From: an uncultured Collinsella sp. | GTDB lineage: Bacteria > Actinomycetota > Coriobacteriia > Coriobacteriales > Coriobacteriaceae | Assembly: GCA_900551625.1 (NCBI GenBank) | Contig: URWZ01000001.1 | Span: 1-22,258 of the forward strand | Direction: 5' to 3' | Length of the DNA: 22,258 nt | Part shown: one piece after another, positions 1 to 7,975 of the stretch | How positions within the stretch are numbered: the first letter of the stretch is position 1 | How the letters are laid out: each line of letters begins with the position of its first letter | The notes under the pieces: model-generated | The model's database searches: none | What the model was told of the DNA's origin: nothing | Seen by the model: only the letters and a program-made list of their open reading frames with translations | Program-made: the position numbers and the translations under genes

Positions 1-60
1 GGGGAAACCTTTCCCTCTCGCTCACGGCTTCGCAGGGTCGCGCGAGGCAAAGGTTTCCCC
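1..60. repeat. Long imperfect inverted repeat at window edge
   Basis: Bases 1-12 (GGGGAAACCTTT) are the exact reverse complement of 49-60. The pairing continues inward to 21/40 with only two mismatches (13/48 and 18/43), giving about 19 paired positions around an 18-base loop. A second pairing, CGCAGGG 31-37 with CCCTGCG 62-68, crosses the first and could form a pseudoknot or an alternative fold. It is not followed by a T run, so it is not a simple terminator in the + direction. It may continue left of the window. Identity unknown. Confidence 0.6.
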
Positions 61-122
61 GCCCTGCGCTCCGGCGTTGAGTCGTCGCATGCTCGTTACA
101 GAAAAGCTGATAATGAGTTTGT

Positions 123-150
123 GTGCCGCCCCTTTGGGGCGGCACTTTTT
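123..150 (+). terminator. Rho-independent terminator
   Basis: Perfect 10-bp stem GTGCCGCCCC (123-132) with GGGGCGGCAC (136-145), TTT loop, followed directly by TTTTT. This is a textbook + strand terminator for a transcript that begins at or before the left edge, possibly an RNA or gene outside the window. Confidence 0.85.
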
Positions 151-403
151 GTGTGGGGTCCCGGTCTTCACAATTTCCGTCAAGCTTTTGGCCAGCTTTT
201 GGTTAGTTGGCGGGTTGGTGGAAGGGTAAAAGATCATTCGATAAAAAAGCTCAGAGAAAGTGCTGGTAACGGAGTTGTTGAGGTTTTCGACAGCTTTTGT
301 CAACAAGAAACTTCGCAGCTATTGCTACGGATTGCGTTGCCGTGGTCTTGGCGGTGCGGGATGCTGATCGTAAGCGTCGAATGCTCCGATTTTGGAGGCC
401 AGC
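151..403. other. Gene-free leader region
   Basis: I find no convincing coding sequence between the terminator and the ATG at 404; open frames here lack ribosome sites and cross the terminator. The stretch holds AGCTTTTGG at 183-191 and 194-202, with AGCTTTTG again at 292-299, and a 7-bp inverted repeat TTGTTGA (275-281) with TCAACAA (300-306). It probably carries the promoter of the next gene, but I cannot place -35 and -10 boxes with confidence. Confidence 0.4.
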
Positions 404-826
404 ATGGATCTGTTTCTTGAGACTCCGCAGCAACAAGCTGAGCGCATGTTGCGTCAGCAGCAACGGCTCATGGAGATGCAAATGCAAGGGGTAACCGCCC
501 AGCCCCCTGCGCAAAATGCCACGCCTGCGGTTTCGCCTGCGGGCAGATCGGCGCCAGAGAACTATTCCGTACAACAAGATTCATATGCGCAGGAGCTTGC
601 GTTCGACAAGCGCCGCACACGTCACCGCCGCGTGGGCCAGCGCCTGCGCACGTTAGCGATGATTGTGCTGATCCCGTTGGGACTCGCAGCAATCTTCTTG
701 GCCTCATATGCCTTCACGTGCATTCTCAACGGCGCCTCACCCAATGAGGTGCTTCAGCACTTGGCAGCTCTCGGCCAGCGCCTAGGCGACGTCATAACAA
801 CCATCCGCGCCGGCTGGGAGAGCTAG
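404..826 (+). CDS. Small single-pass membrane protein, function unknown
   Basis: A 140-residue protein. ATG 404 is chosen because GGAGG lies at 394-398, five bases upstream; a TTG at 392 in the same frame would overlap that ribosome site. The N-terminal 30 residues are rich in Gln, Met and Leu (a QQQAERMLRQQQ stretch) and look like a short amphipathic helix or coiled coil. A Pro/Ala/Gln-rich linker follows, then a basic segment (KRRTRHRRVGQR, about 69-80), one hydrophobic span (about 84-108) and a short C-terminal tail. The basic side precedes the membrane span, which suggests a cytoplasmic N-terminus. I recognise no family. rmuC begins 123 bases downstream on the same strand without an obvious terminator between them, so they could be co-transcribed. 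Coding status is supported by the ribosome site and protein-like composition only. Confidence 0.7.
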   Translation: MDLFLETPQQQAERMLRQQQRLMEMQMQGVTAQPPAQNATPAVSPAGRSAPENYSVQQDSYAQELAFDKRRTRHRRVGQRLRTLAMIVLIPLGLAAIFLASYAFTCILNGASPNEVLQHLAALGQRLGDVITTIRAGWES

Positions 827-949
827 CGTTTTGACGCCTGTGGCCCAAAATCCACTTGCCTGACTGCCGTGGAGCGCCCGGTGCGTGTGGCGGGGTAAGA
901 TTGATCGCAGTTTTGATTGATAATCGATTGGGTTTGTTGGGCGGAATCT

Positions 950-2305
950 ATGTCTGCTATTGATATTGCGCTTGTTGTGATTGCCTTGGTGGCGGTGGGG
1001 GTTGCCGTGGCTTGTGCCCTGCAGCTTAAGAGCCTTCGCGCCGAGCTGCGGGAGCGCGGCGATAGCGGTGCGGAGACGCTGGCGGCGCTCGAGCAGGCCA
1101 ACAGCACGCTTGATGCCCTCAACGTCGCGCTGGCAGAAACCCGCCGCACGGCAAACGCCATCGCACAGCAGCAGACGACCGACGCCGCCGTGGAGCAGCA
1201 GCGCTACCTGACCATCGCGCGTGAGTTCTCGCAGGCTGGCGACCGTATGGATGACCTGCGCCGTGAGACGGCCCAACAGCTTGGCGCCAACCGCGAGGGC
1301 ATCGAGCACCGCCTGGACAAGGTGCGCGAGACGGTCGATGCCCAGCTGGACGCCATCCGCAAAGACAACAACGTGCAGCTCGACCAGATGCGCGCGACGG
1401 TGGACGAGAAGCTCTCCCGTACGCTCAACGACCGTCTGTCTGCATCGTTTAAGCAGGTGAGCGACCAGCTCGAGGCCGTGTACAAGGGCCTGGGTGACAT
1501 GCAATCTATCGCCACCGGCGTGGGCGACCTTAAGCGCGTGCTGGGCAATGTTAAGGCGCGCGGCATTTTGGGCGAGGTGCAGTTGGGCGCGATCCTGGCG
1601 GACATCCTTACGCCCGACCAGTATCTGGAAAACGTTGCCACCAAGCCTGGCGCCTCGGAGCGTGTTGAGTTTGCCGTCAAGCTGCCGGTAGACGAGGGCG
1701 ATCCCGTGCTGCTGCCAATCGACTCCAAATTCCCGGGCGACGCGTACGAGCATCTGCTTGACGCACAAGAGTCGGGTGACGCTGAGGCTGTTGCCGCTGC
1801 GCGCAAGATGCTCGATGCGATGGTGAAGCGCGAGGCAAAGGACATCTGCGAAAAGTATCTGAGCGTGCCCGCGACCACCAACTTTGGCATTATGTTTGTG
1901 CCGTTTGAGGGCCTGTATGCTGAGGTCGTCAGCCGCCCCGGGCTTATCGAGACCCTGGGCCGCGACTATCACGTCAACGTTGCCGGCCCCAGCACCATGG
2001 CTGCCATCCTCAACAGCCTGCAGATGAGCTATCAGACGTTTAGGCTGCAAAAACGTACCGACGACGTGCTGCGCGTGCTTTCCGCCGTCAAGGCTGAGCT
2101 GCCGCGCTATCAGGCGGCGCTGCGTCGCGCGCAGCAGCAGATCGAGACCGCGGGCAAGACGGTCGAGGGCATTATCACCACGCGCACTAACGTTATGGAG
2201 CGCAAGCTCAAGGACATCGATGCGCTGGAAGACGCGCGGGAGGCCGACGCGATTTTGGGCTTGGAGTCCGCAGGCCTGCTCGCAGACCAAAAAGATGAGG
2301 ACTAG
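950..2305 (+). CDS. rmuC: DNA recombination protein RmuC
   Basis: A 451-residue protein. RmuC proteins are membrane-anchored and nuclease-like; they limit recombination at inverted repeats, though the biochemical activity is poorly defined. Visible parts: an N-terminal membrane helix (about residues 5-25), a long Ala/Gln/Glu/Arg-rich coiled coil (about 28-190), then the RmuC domain with RGILGEVQLG (about 205), the DSKFP motif with Asp258, the FGIMFVPFEGLYAEV block and the GPSTMAAILNSLQ block. A coiled-coil tail follows and the protein ends in acidic residues. I chose ATG 950 because its product begins directly with the membrane helix; the ribosome site (GGCGGA about 940-945) is weak, and TTG 917 in the same frame is an alternative. 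The gene ends just before a terminator-like hairpin. Confidence 0.93.
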   Translation: MSAIDIALVVIALVAVGVAVACALQLKSLRAELRERGDSGAETLAALEQANSTLDALNVALAETRRTANAIAQQQTTDAAVEQQRYLTIAREFSQAGDRMDDLRRETAQQLGANREGIEHRLDKVRETVDAQLDAIRKDNNVQLDQMRATVDEKLSRTLNDRLSASFKQVSDQLEAVYKGLGDMQSIATGVGDLKRVLGNVKARGILGEVQLGAILADILTPDQYLENVATKPGASERVEFAVKLPVDEGDPVLLPIDSKFPGDAYEHLLDAQESGDAEAVAAARKMLDAMVKREAKDICEKYLSVPATTNFGIMFVPFEGLYAEVVSRPGLIETLGRDYHVNVAGPSTMAAILNSLQMSYQTFRLQKRTDDVLRVLSAVKAELPRYQAALRRAQQQIETAGKTVEGIITTRTNVMERKLKDIDALEDAREADAILGLESAGLLADQKDED

Positions 2306-2317
2306 CTGCATCTGACG

Positions 2318-2355
2318 GCGGGGCGCCGGCGTAAAGACGCGGGCGCCCCGCTGCT
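2318..2355 (+). terminator. Terminator-like hairpin after rmuC
   Basis: Stem GCGGGGCGCC (2318-2327) pairs with GGCGCCCCGC (2342-2351). A further GCGT/ACGC pairing (2329-2332/2337-2340) closes an AAAG tetraloop after one G-G mismatch. The stem is very GC-rich but the downstream tract (TGCTTCTCG) is poor in T, so termination may be partial. Confidence 0.6.
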
Positions 2356-2390
2356 TCTCGCATTGTGCTTGCCTGAAGTGCGCTTCAATG

Positions 2391-2399
2391 TGCAACAAT
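2391..2399 (+). promoter_or_regulatory. Possible extended -10 promoter of ABC transporter gene
   Basis: TG-C-AACAAT gives an extended -10 arrangement 35 bases before ATG 2434. No good -35 is seen at normal spacing. The same TG-N-xACAAT pattern precedes nth. This is inference from pattern only. Confidence 0.25.
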
Positions 2400-2433
2400 G
2401 GCGTTTCGCCCTATCAGACGCGAAAGGAAGCCC

Positions 2434-4236
2434 ATGTCTCAGAGAAGCACCAGTCCGCTCAAACGCTCCACCGTACGTCGCACGCTGCAGCGTTTTTGGG
2501 ACGTCACGCGCACACAGCCGTTGATTGTTTTTCTCTCGGTGTTCTCGTCGGCGGGCTATATCTTTTTGCTTACGTTTGCCAACACCTACGTGATGGCCCT
2601 TATCGTCGACCGCGTCCAGGCCGGCCCCGTGGCGGGCGACCAGGTGTTTGAGGTCTTTGGTCCCTACATTCTGGCACTCGTGCTCGTTAACCTAGTGGGC
2701 CAAATCCTCTCCAAGCTGCAGGACTACACCGTCTACAAGCTCGAGATTGCGGGCAACTATCACCTGGCACGCCTGTGCTTCGACACGCTCTCCAATCAAT
2801 CCATGACATTCCACACCAGCCGTTTTGGCGGATCGCTTGTGAGCCAGACGAGCCGTTTTATGAGCGGCTACACGGGGCTGGTGGACGTGACGGTGTATTC
2901 GCTCATTCCCACTATCACCTCGGTTGTCTGCACGGTGGCAGCACTCGCCCCGGTGGTGCCGACGTTTACCGTGATCCTGGTGGGCATCATGGTCGTCTAC
3001 ATCGCGTTTGTCTGGCTTATGTACAAGCGCATCATGCCGCTTTCGGCCGCGACGTCCGCCGCGCAGAACAAGCTGTCGGGCGTGCTGTCCGATGCGGTCA
3101 CGAATATCCTGGCCGTCAAGACCTGTGGGCGCGAGGACTTTGAGCGCGACCTGTTCGATGCCGCCGACCGCGCTGCGCGCGATGCCGAAACGGTATCGAT
3201 GCACGCCATGATGCAACGCAACTTTACGACCTCGGGCCTTATCGTTATCACCATGGCCGTGGTGAGTGTGTTCGTCGCGGGCGGCAACGCGTGGTTTGGC
3301 ATCTCTGCCGGCGCGCTCGTCATGATCTTTACCTATACGTACAACCTCACCATGCGTCTGAACTACGTGAGCTCCATGATGCAGCGCATCAACCGCGCGC
3401 TGGGCGATGCGGCCGAGATGACGCGCGTGCTGGACGAGCCGTGTCTGGTGGCAGACGACGAGAACGCCCCCGAGCTCAAGGTGGGCGAGGGCGCGATTGA
3501 TTTTGAGCACTTGAGCTTTGCATACCGTGATGCCGCGGCGGGCGAGAGCGTGTTCAACGACCTGACGCTCCATGTGGCGGCGGGCCAGCGCGTGGGCCTG
3601 GTGGGCAAATCGGGCTCGGGCAAGACGACGCTCACCAAGCTGTTGCTGCGCCTGGACGACGTACAGGGCGGTCGCGTGCTCGTGGACGGCCAGGATGTCT
3701 CGCGCTGCACGCAGCAGAGCCTGCGTCGCCAGGTTGCCTACGTGCCGCAGGAGGCGCTGCTGTTCCACCGCTCCATTTGCGAGAATATCGCCTACGGCCG
3801 CCCCGACGCCACTGACGAGCAGATTCGCGAGGCTGCGCGCCTGGCCAACGCGACTGAGTTTATCGATCGCCTGCCCCATGGCTTTGACACCATGGTGGGC
3901 GAGCGCGGCGTTAAGCTTTCGGGTGGCCAGCGCCAGCGCGTGGCCATTGCCCGCGCTATTTTGACCGATGCGCCGATCCTGGTGCTCGACGAGGCGACGT
4001 CTGCCTTGGACAGCGAGTCCGAGGCGCTGGTGCAGGAGGCGCTCGAGAACCTGATGCGCGGCCGCACCTCCATTGTGGTGGCACATCGCCTGTCCACCGT
4101 GGCAGCGCTCGACCGCATCGTGGTGTTGGCCGACGGCGAGATTGTCGAGGACGGCACGCATGCACAGCTCGTCGAGGCGGGCGGCGAATACGCAAGCCTG
4201 TGGAGCCGCCAGACCGGCGCATTTTTGGAGGCTTAA
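2434..4236 (+). CDS. ABC exporter half-transporter (permease + ATPase)
   Basis: A 600-residue protein with fused domains: a type I exporter transmembrane domain (about 25-340, roughly six helices) followed by a nucleotide-binding domain. ATPase motifs are complete: Walker A GKSGSGKTT (391-399), Q-loop region AYVPQEALLFHRSICENIAYG, signature LSGGQRQR starting at Leu495, Walker B ILVLDEATSALDSES with Asp519/Glu520, and H-loop His551 in VAHRLSTV. It is a half-transporter, so it must dimerise; no second half-transporter lies next to it, which favours a homodimer. ATG 2434 is chosen because AAAGGAAG stands just upstream; ATG 2398 in frame has no ribosome site and overlaps the presumed promoter. 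Substrate cannot be read from sequence; lipid, peptide or drug export are the family's usual roles. Confidence 0.93.
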   Translation: MSQRSTSPLKRSTVRRTLQRFWDVTRTQPLIVFLSVFSSAGYIFLLTFANTYVMALIVDRVQAGPVAGDQVFEVFGPYILALVLVNLVGQILSKLQDYTVYKLEIAGNYHLARLCFDTLSNQSMTFHTSRFGGSLVSQTSRFMSGYTGLVDVTVYSLIPTITSVVCTVAALAPVVPTFTVILVGIMVVYIAFVWLMYKRIMPLSAATSAAQNKLSGVLSDAVTNILAVKTCGREDFERDLFDAADRAARDAETVSMHAMMQRNFTTSGLIVITMAVVSVFVAGGNAWFGISAGALVMIFTYTYNLTMRLNYVSSMMQRINRALGDAAEMTRVLDEPCLVADDENAPELKVGEGAIDFEHLSFAYRDAAAGESVFNDLTLHVAAGQRVGLVGKSGSGKTTLTKLLLRLDDVQGGRVLVDGQDVSRCTQQSLRRQVAYVPQEALLFHRSICENIAYGRPDATDEQIREAARLANATEFIDRLPHGFDTMVGERGVKLSGGQRQRVAIARAILTDAPILVLDEATSALDSESEALVQEALENLMRGRTSIVVAHRLSTVAALDRIVVLADGEIVEDGTHAQLVEAGGEYASLWSRQTGAFLEA

Positions 4237-4248
4237 GGCCCCCATACG

Positions 4249-4257
4249 TGGGACAAT
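4249..4257 (+). promoter_or_regulatory. Possible extended -10 promoter of nth
   Basis: TG-G-GACAAT lies 13 bases after the ABC gene's stop and 41 bases before ATG 4299. No clear -35 box is seen. Read-through from the ABC gene is equally possible because no terminator separates the two genes. Confidence 0.25.
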
Positions 4258-4298
4258 CTTGCCTGTAGTTTGTTGTGCCGCCGAGCCGAGGAGTCGTT

Positions 4299-4964
4299 AT
4301 GCCACGCGAGACCAATGCCGCCAAACGCGAACGCGCCATCGAGGTGTGCGAGCGCCTTAACCGTCGCTATGGCCCGGTCGAGTGCTTCTTGGACCACGAG
4401 AATCCCTTTAGGTTGCTGATCGCGGTACTGCTCTCGGCTCAGACGACCGACGCGCAGGTCAACAAGGTGACGCCGAAGCTGTTTGCCCAGTGGCCCACAC
4501 CCGAGGCCATGGCGGGGGCGAGCGTGGCCGATGTGGCCGAGACCATCAAGTCGCTCGGCTTCTATAAGAGCAAAGCCAAGCATGCCGTGGAGGCCGCGCA
4601 GATGATCGTTGCCGACTACGGCGGCGAGGTACCGGCCGACATGAAGGAGCTCGTCAAGCTGCCGGGCGTGGGGCGCAAGACGGCGAACATCGTGCTCAAC
4701 GTGGGGTACGGCATCGTGGAAGGCATCGCGGTGGATACGCACGTCAACCGCATCGCGCACCGCCTGATGCTGAGTCCCAAGACGCACGCCAAAGAGCCGC
4801 TCAAGACCGAGCAGGATCTGCTCAAGATCTTGCCGCACGAGTATTGGGAGTCGGTCAATCACCAGTGGATCACCTTTGGCCGCGAAATCTGCGACGCCCG
4901 CAAACCCAAGTGCGACGAGTGCCCGCTGGCAGACCTTTGCCCCAGCGTGCGTGTGACGGGGTAG
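4299..4964 (+). CDS. nth: Endonuclease III (base-excision repair DNA glycosylase/AP lyase)
   Basis: A 221-residue protein. It removes oxidised pyrimidines from DNA and nicks the abasic site. The helix-hairpin-helix segment LPGVGRKTAN carries the catalytic Lys127, and Asp146 in VDTHVNR is the second catalytic residue, matching Lys120 and Asp138 of the E. coli enzyme. The C-terminal iron-sulfur cluster loop is intact with Cys198, Cys205, Cys208 and Cys214 (spacing C-x6-C-x2-C-x5-C). Length is normal for the family. ATG 4299 is preceded by CCGAGGAG at 4286-4293; GTG 4275 in frame would place the ribosome site inside the gene. It lies 62 bases after the ABC gene and may be expressed from its own weak promoter or by read-through. 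Confidence 0.97.
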   Translation: MPRETNAAKRERAIEVCERLNRRYGPVECFLDHENPFRLLIAVLLSAQTTDAQVNKVTPKLFAQWPTPEAMAGASVADVAETIKSLGFYKSKAKHAVEAAQMIVADYGGEVPADMKELVKLPGVGRKTANIVLNVGYGIVEGIAVDTHVNRIAHRLMLSPKTHAKEPLKTEQDLLKILPHEYWESVNHQWITFGREICDARKPKCDECPLADLCPSVRVTG

Positions 4965-5082
4965 GGCCCGGCACGTTTTGTCGGCACCCGAAGACGGCGA
5001 CCAATGTTGCGCAACACATTTGGGCCGCGAAGGCTCAATATGATGGCGACAGATGCCGTTTGTTGTGAGGGGATGCCCGAAT

Positions 5083-6129
5083 ATGTTTTGCACCAAGTGT
5101 GGCTCCGAGATGCCCGACGGAACCGATTTTTGCACGAACTGCGGGGCACGCATGGGCGCCGCTTCTCCGGCTGCCGCGCCTGCTGAGCCCGCGCCGATGC
5201 CGGCGGCAGGGATGCCTCCCGTGCAGAAGAAGTCGCATAAGCGCGCGGTGATTGTCGGCGTGTGCGTGGTGGGCGTGCTGGTGGCGGGCGGTGCCGCTCT
5301 GGCGCTGACCGGCGTACTGGGTCCGCTTGGGCAGGGCAGCTCATCGCAGGTTACGGTGCTGGGGTCCGACGAGGGTTCGGCCGAGCATAAGGACAAGGGA
5401 AGCGCCAAGGAGAAGCCTACCGCCGACGAGGACGAGGCGGATGAGCCCGAGCAGACGGGCAGCAGTGTAAAGGTTGACCTCAACGACCAGGCAACCTATG
5501 CCGCCGCAAACCTGTTTCTGTCGAACTTTACGGAGGAGCACTTCGATCTGGACTGGTATCAGGCGGGTGCTTTCGATTCGACTGATGGGCTTTCGGATGA
5601 CGAGAAATACAAGCTGGTCAAGTTTATCTGGTGCCATTTTATTGACAACGCGCCGTATCGAATCGAGAAAGGCGACTATGACAACGGTAATAGCCAGCGT
5701 ATAGCGACTGATGCGGTCAATAGGGAACTCAACCGCTTGACGGGCCTGACGCTTTCCGATGCCGATATGACTTATGACAGAACACCGGAGGGGCAGGCGA
5801 TTCCTGATTCGGCCGAAGCGCATGACGGGTACCTGTACCTGAAGCAGGAATACGGCCAGGGAAATTACAACCCATCGTGTGCCATCGTTACGGGCGCGAC
5901 GGACCTTGGCGACAACATCTACGAGCTCACCTATGAAGTCTACAGTGCTGGCGGCATGTTACTTCCTTCCGACATCCCCGAGAGCACCTACGGCCTGTCA
6001 AAGGATCAGTTCATCGCCGCAATTCAAGCGGACGCATCCAGGGGCCGTACCGAGACTTGCACGGTCCGCGTCGCGCAGGGTGACGGCGCCCCGACCTTCA
6101 CGCTGCTTAAAATGGGCGTCTACGACTAG
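5083..6129 (+). CDS. Zinc-ribbon membrane-anchored protein with unknown extracytoplasmic domain
   Basis: A 348-residue protein. It starts with a zinc ribbon using Cys3, Cys6, Cys17 and Cys20 (FCTKCG ... FCTNCG), then an Ala/Pro-rich linker, a basic stretch (KKSHKR, 49-54) and one membrane helix (about 55-77). A low-complexity segment rich in Ser, Glu, Asp and Lys (about 85-125) leads to a C-terminal domain (about 127-348) that begins with DQATYAAANLFLSNFTEEHF. By the positive-inside rule the zinc ribbon is cytoplasmic and the large domain is outside. This layout is common among poorly known proteins of Coriobacteria and Firmicutes; I cannot name the outer domain. ATG 5083 follows GTGAGGGG at 5065-5072. 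TATGAT at 5039-5044 could be a -10 box. Codon use is less biased than in the island genes downstream. Confidence 0.85.
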   Translation: MFCTKCGSEMPDGTDFCTNCGARMGAASPAAAPAEPAPMPAAGMPPVQKKSHKRAVIVGVCVVGVLVAGGAALALTGVLGPLGQGSSSQVTVLGSDEGSAEHKDKGSAKEKPTADEDEADEPEQTGSSVKVDLNDQATYAAANLFLSNFTEEHFDLDWYQAGAFDSTDGLSDDEKYKLVKFIWCHFIDNAPYRIEKGDYDNGNSQRIATDAVNRELNRLTGLTLSDADMTYDRTPEGQAIPDSAEAHDGYLYLKQEYGQGNYNPSCAIVTGATDLGDNIYELTYEVYSAGGMLLPSDIPESTYGLSKDQFIAAIQADASRGRTETCTVRVAQGDGAPTFTLLKMGVYD

Positions 6130-6154
6130 GCTCGGCGTATAGCTCACTCTGATA

Positions 6155-6185
6155 GCGCCAGGTGGCTCGTCTGTCTGGCGTTTTT
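6155..6185 (+). terminator. Rho-independent terminator after zinc-ribbon gene
   Basis: CGCCAG (6156-6161) pairs with CTGGCG (6175-6180), extended by a G-T pair, and is followed by TTTTT. The stem is only 6-7 bp but the T run makes termination likely. The 3' arm is the beginning of a 45-base direct repeat found again at 7886. Confidence 0.65.
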
Positions 6186-6218
6186 GTTGCGGGGCTGGGC
6201 GTGCGCTTGAGCTGGAGT
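6174..6218 (+). repeat. 45-base direct repeat, copy 1
   Basis: Identical at 43 of 45 positions to 7886-7930; mismatches are G/A at 6203 and T/A at 6213. It begins with TCTGGCGTTTTTGTTGCGGG, that is, with the 3' arm of a terminator and its T run, and continues 30 bases further. The two copies bracket the ATP-grasp gene. Confidence 0.85.
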
Positions 6219-6338
6219 ATATGTTGCCTCCCGCTGCCTCATGCAAAAATGTGTTGCTAATTTAGAAGGCTATTCAAGCGCGCCGAAGCCGCGCGCGCTG
6301 GCGTAGCATGAGCAAAAAATCGAGCAATGGAGGGTAAC

Positions 6339-7805
6339 GTGGCAACATCGAAGACGCGAGAGCTTGAAGATTATTTTGAGCGCATCGTGCGCAAGCGCGA
6401 AGGTGACCTGCCTGGTCGTCGCAAAGGCGACGAGCACTTGTCTCAAACCCATGCGCTCTACCATGGTGATCCTGCGCCCTGGGCTCTGACGCCAAAGATA
6501 TTCGACAAGAACATGACGGCGCTTCTTAAAGAGGCCGCCGAGCGTATGTACGGCATCATGGACAAGGTGACGCGGGCGTTTTGCTCCGATGCGTCCGTGC
6601 GTGCGTGGTTTCGCATGGATCCGGCTTTTGCTGACCTGTGCGCTATGGATGCCGGCTATGATTGCCAGATTCCCCTTGCGCGCGTCGATATCTTTCTTGA
6701 CGAGGACACCGGGTCGTATACGTTTTGCGAGCTCAATACCGATGGCAGCGCTGGAATGGTAGTGACCGATGCGGTCTGCCAAGCCGTGCGAATGACACCT
6801 TCCTTTGAGGAGTTTGCGTCCAATCATCCCGGCTTTCGGCAGTACGATTTGTGCGGTAGCTGGATAGACGCATTGTTTGAGACCTATGCAGAGTGGAAGC
6901 TGGCCCATCCTCGCCGCACCGAGGATAGTGCACGATCGGACGACGGGGTCCGCGTTGACGAGGGACCCCATGCACCGCAATCAAAGATCTATCCCGCTTC
7001 GGTGGCAATCGTCGACTATTCGGAAAGCATCGACTTGGAAGATGCGGCTCATTTTGTCGACCTTATGAGGCGGCGGGGTGTAGTCGCACGCTTTGCGGAC
7101 GTGCGCGACCTGCGGATTGCCGAAGAAGAGGGCGGTGCTAGGCGCCTGTGCGATGCCGCTGGTCCCATTGATTGCGTTTGGCGGCGCGCGGTGACCGGCG
7201 AGCTGTGGGATAAGCCGTGCGACGGACGCTCGGCCTTAATCGAGGCTGCCCAAGAAGGGCTTGCATGTATCGTTGGTGGTTTTAGAACGTGGCCGTGTGC
7301 GACTAAGACCGTATTTGCGTTTTTGTGGTCTCGGGCCGGTCAGTCCTTGTTGAGCTCGGAGGAGCAATCGTTTGTACGGGAGCATGTGCCCTATACCGAG
7401 ATTTTGGACGAAAGCACCCAGTTGTTGAGATTTGTCGAAAAGGATCGATGGATCGTCAAGCCGTGCGGCGGCTACAATGCGGTTGGCGTTGTCGCTGGTT
7501 TGGATGTCACGGAACAGGAATGGTCCCAGGTGCTAGCTCGCGCTGCGGCCGCTGGGGCGATTGTACAGGAGTATGCTCAGCAGTATCAGACTCCCTGCTT
7601 GCGCGGAACGCTTGTCGATGGGCCGCATCGAGGAGAGGCGCCCAAAGGACTTGTGGATGATCTTGGTTTTGCGCCCGCTTCTAATATGGAAGGCCTGTAC
7701 CTGTATCGCGGCCGTTTTGCGGGCGTGTATACACGCGTCGGTTTTGCCAACACCATAGGCGAGTGGACGAGCCGCTTAAACGTTGCGAGCTTTTTTGAGG
7801 AATAG
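6339..7805 (+). CDS. ATP-grasp ligase, glutathionylspermidine synthase-like
   Basis: A 488-residue protein. GTG 6339 is chosen because GGAGGG (6329-6334) lies directly upstream; ATG 6327 overlaps that site. Features consistent with the glutathionylspermidine synthase/pre-ATP-grasp group: the ELNTDG motif at 131-136 in VDIFLDEDTGSYTFCELNTD context, an Arg-rich WRRAVTGELWDKP segment, a KTVFAFLWSR segment, the VPYTEILDE stretch, and DRWIVKPCGG with Lys374 as the probable ATP-binding lysine, followed by QEYAQQ. Such enzymes form amide bonds from a carboxylate and an amine using ATP. No amidase domain is present, unlike bifunctional E. coli Gsp. The substrate is unknown. The gene sits alone between two copies of a 45-base direct repeat and is unrelated in role to its neighbours, so it may be a cassette. 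Family assignment is from motif resemblance and is moderate. Confidence 0.7.
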   Translation: MATSKTRELEDYFERIVRKREGDLPGRRKGDEHLSQTHALYHGDPAPWALTPKIFDKNMTALLKEAAERMYGIMDKVTRAFCSDASVRAWFRMDPAFADLCAMDAGYDCQIPLARVDIFLDEDTGSYTFCELNTDGSAGMVVTDAVCQAVRMTPSFEEFASNHPGFRQYDLCGSWIDALFETYAEWKLAHPRRTEDSARSDDGVRVDEGPHAPQSKIYPASVAIVDYSESIDLEDAAHFVDLMRRRGVVARFADVRDLRIAEEEGGARRLCDAAGPIDCVWRRAVTGELWDKPCDGRSALIEAAQEGLACIVGGFRTWPCATKTVFAFLWSRAGQSLLSSEEQSFVREHVPYTEILDESTQLLRFVEKDRWIVKPCGGYNAVGVVAGLDVTEQEWSQVLARAAAAGAIVQEYAQQYQTPCLRGTLVDGPHRGEAPKGLVDDLGFAPASNMEGLYLYRGRFAGVYTRVGFANTIGEWTSRLNVASFFEE

Positions 7806-7885
7806 CCGTTTCTTGGGGCACCTTCCGTGGTTGCGGCGTTCGACGTGACGGGGAAATTTTGGCGAAGCCGGTGAGTCCAGTTCTA

Positions 7886-7930
7886 TCTGGCGTTTTTGTT
7901 GCGGGGCTGGGCGTACGCTTGAGCAGGAGT
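7886..7930 (+). repeat. 45-base direct repeat, copy 2
   Basis: Second copy of the repeat at 6174-6218 (43/45 identical), 81 bases after the ATP-grasp stop. Here the 5' arm of the terminator is reduced to CCAG (7877-7880) with CTGG (7887-7890) before the T run, so it is a weak terminator at best. TTGAGC (7919-7924) and TACCAT (7944-7949) could be a poor, 19-base-spaced promoter for mfd. Confidence 0.85.
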
Positions 7931-7975
7931 CCTCTCCATGCGCTACCATGACAGGCAATGATTTTTGACGTACGA

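Noticed and set aside
22..306. 94-codon - strand frame at the left edge
   Set aside because: It starts at TTG without a ribosome site and runs through the terminator hairpin.
275..306. Possible replication or dif-type site in the TTGTTGA/TCAACAA inverted repeat
   Set aside because: No DnaA boxes, no dnaA/dnaN neighbours and no match to the dif layout that I can recognise.
782..2398. 538-codon antisense frame over rmuC
   Set aside because: Covers a clear RmuC and its terminator; composition is that of a codon-bias shadow.
2692..4245. 517-codon antisense frame over the ABC transporter
   Set aside because: The forward strand has all ABC motifs in order; the antisense product has no recognisable domain.
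4233..5483. 416-codon antisense frame across nth and the zinc-ribbon gene
   Set aside because: Overlaps two well-supported forward genes with conserved cysteines and catalytic residues.
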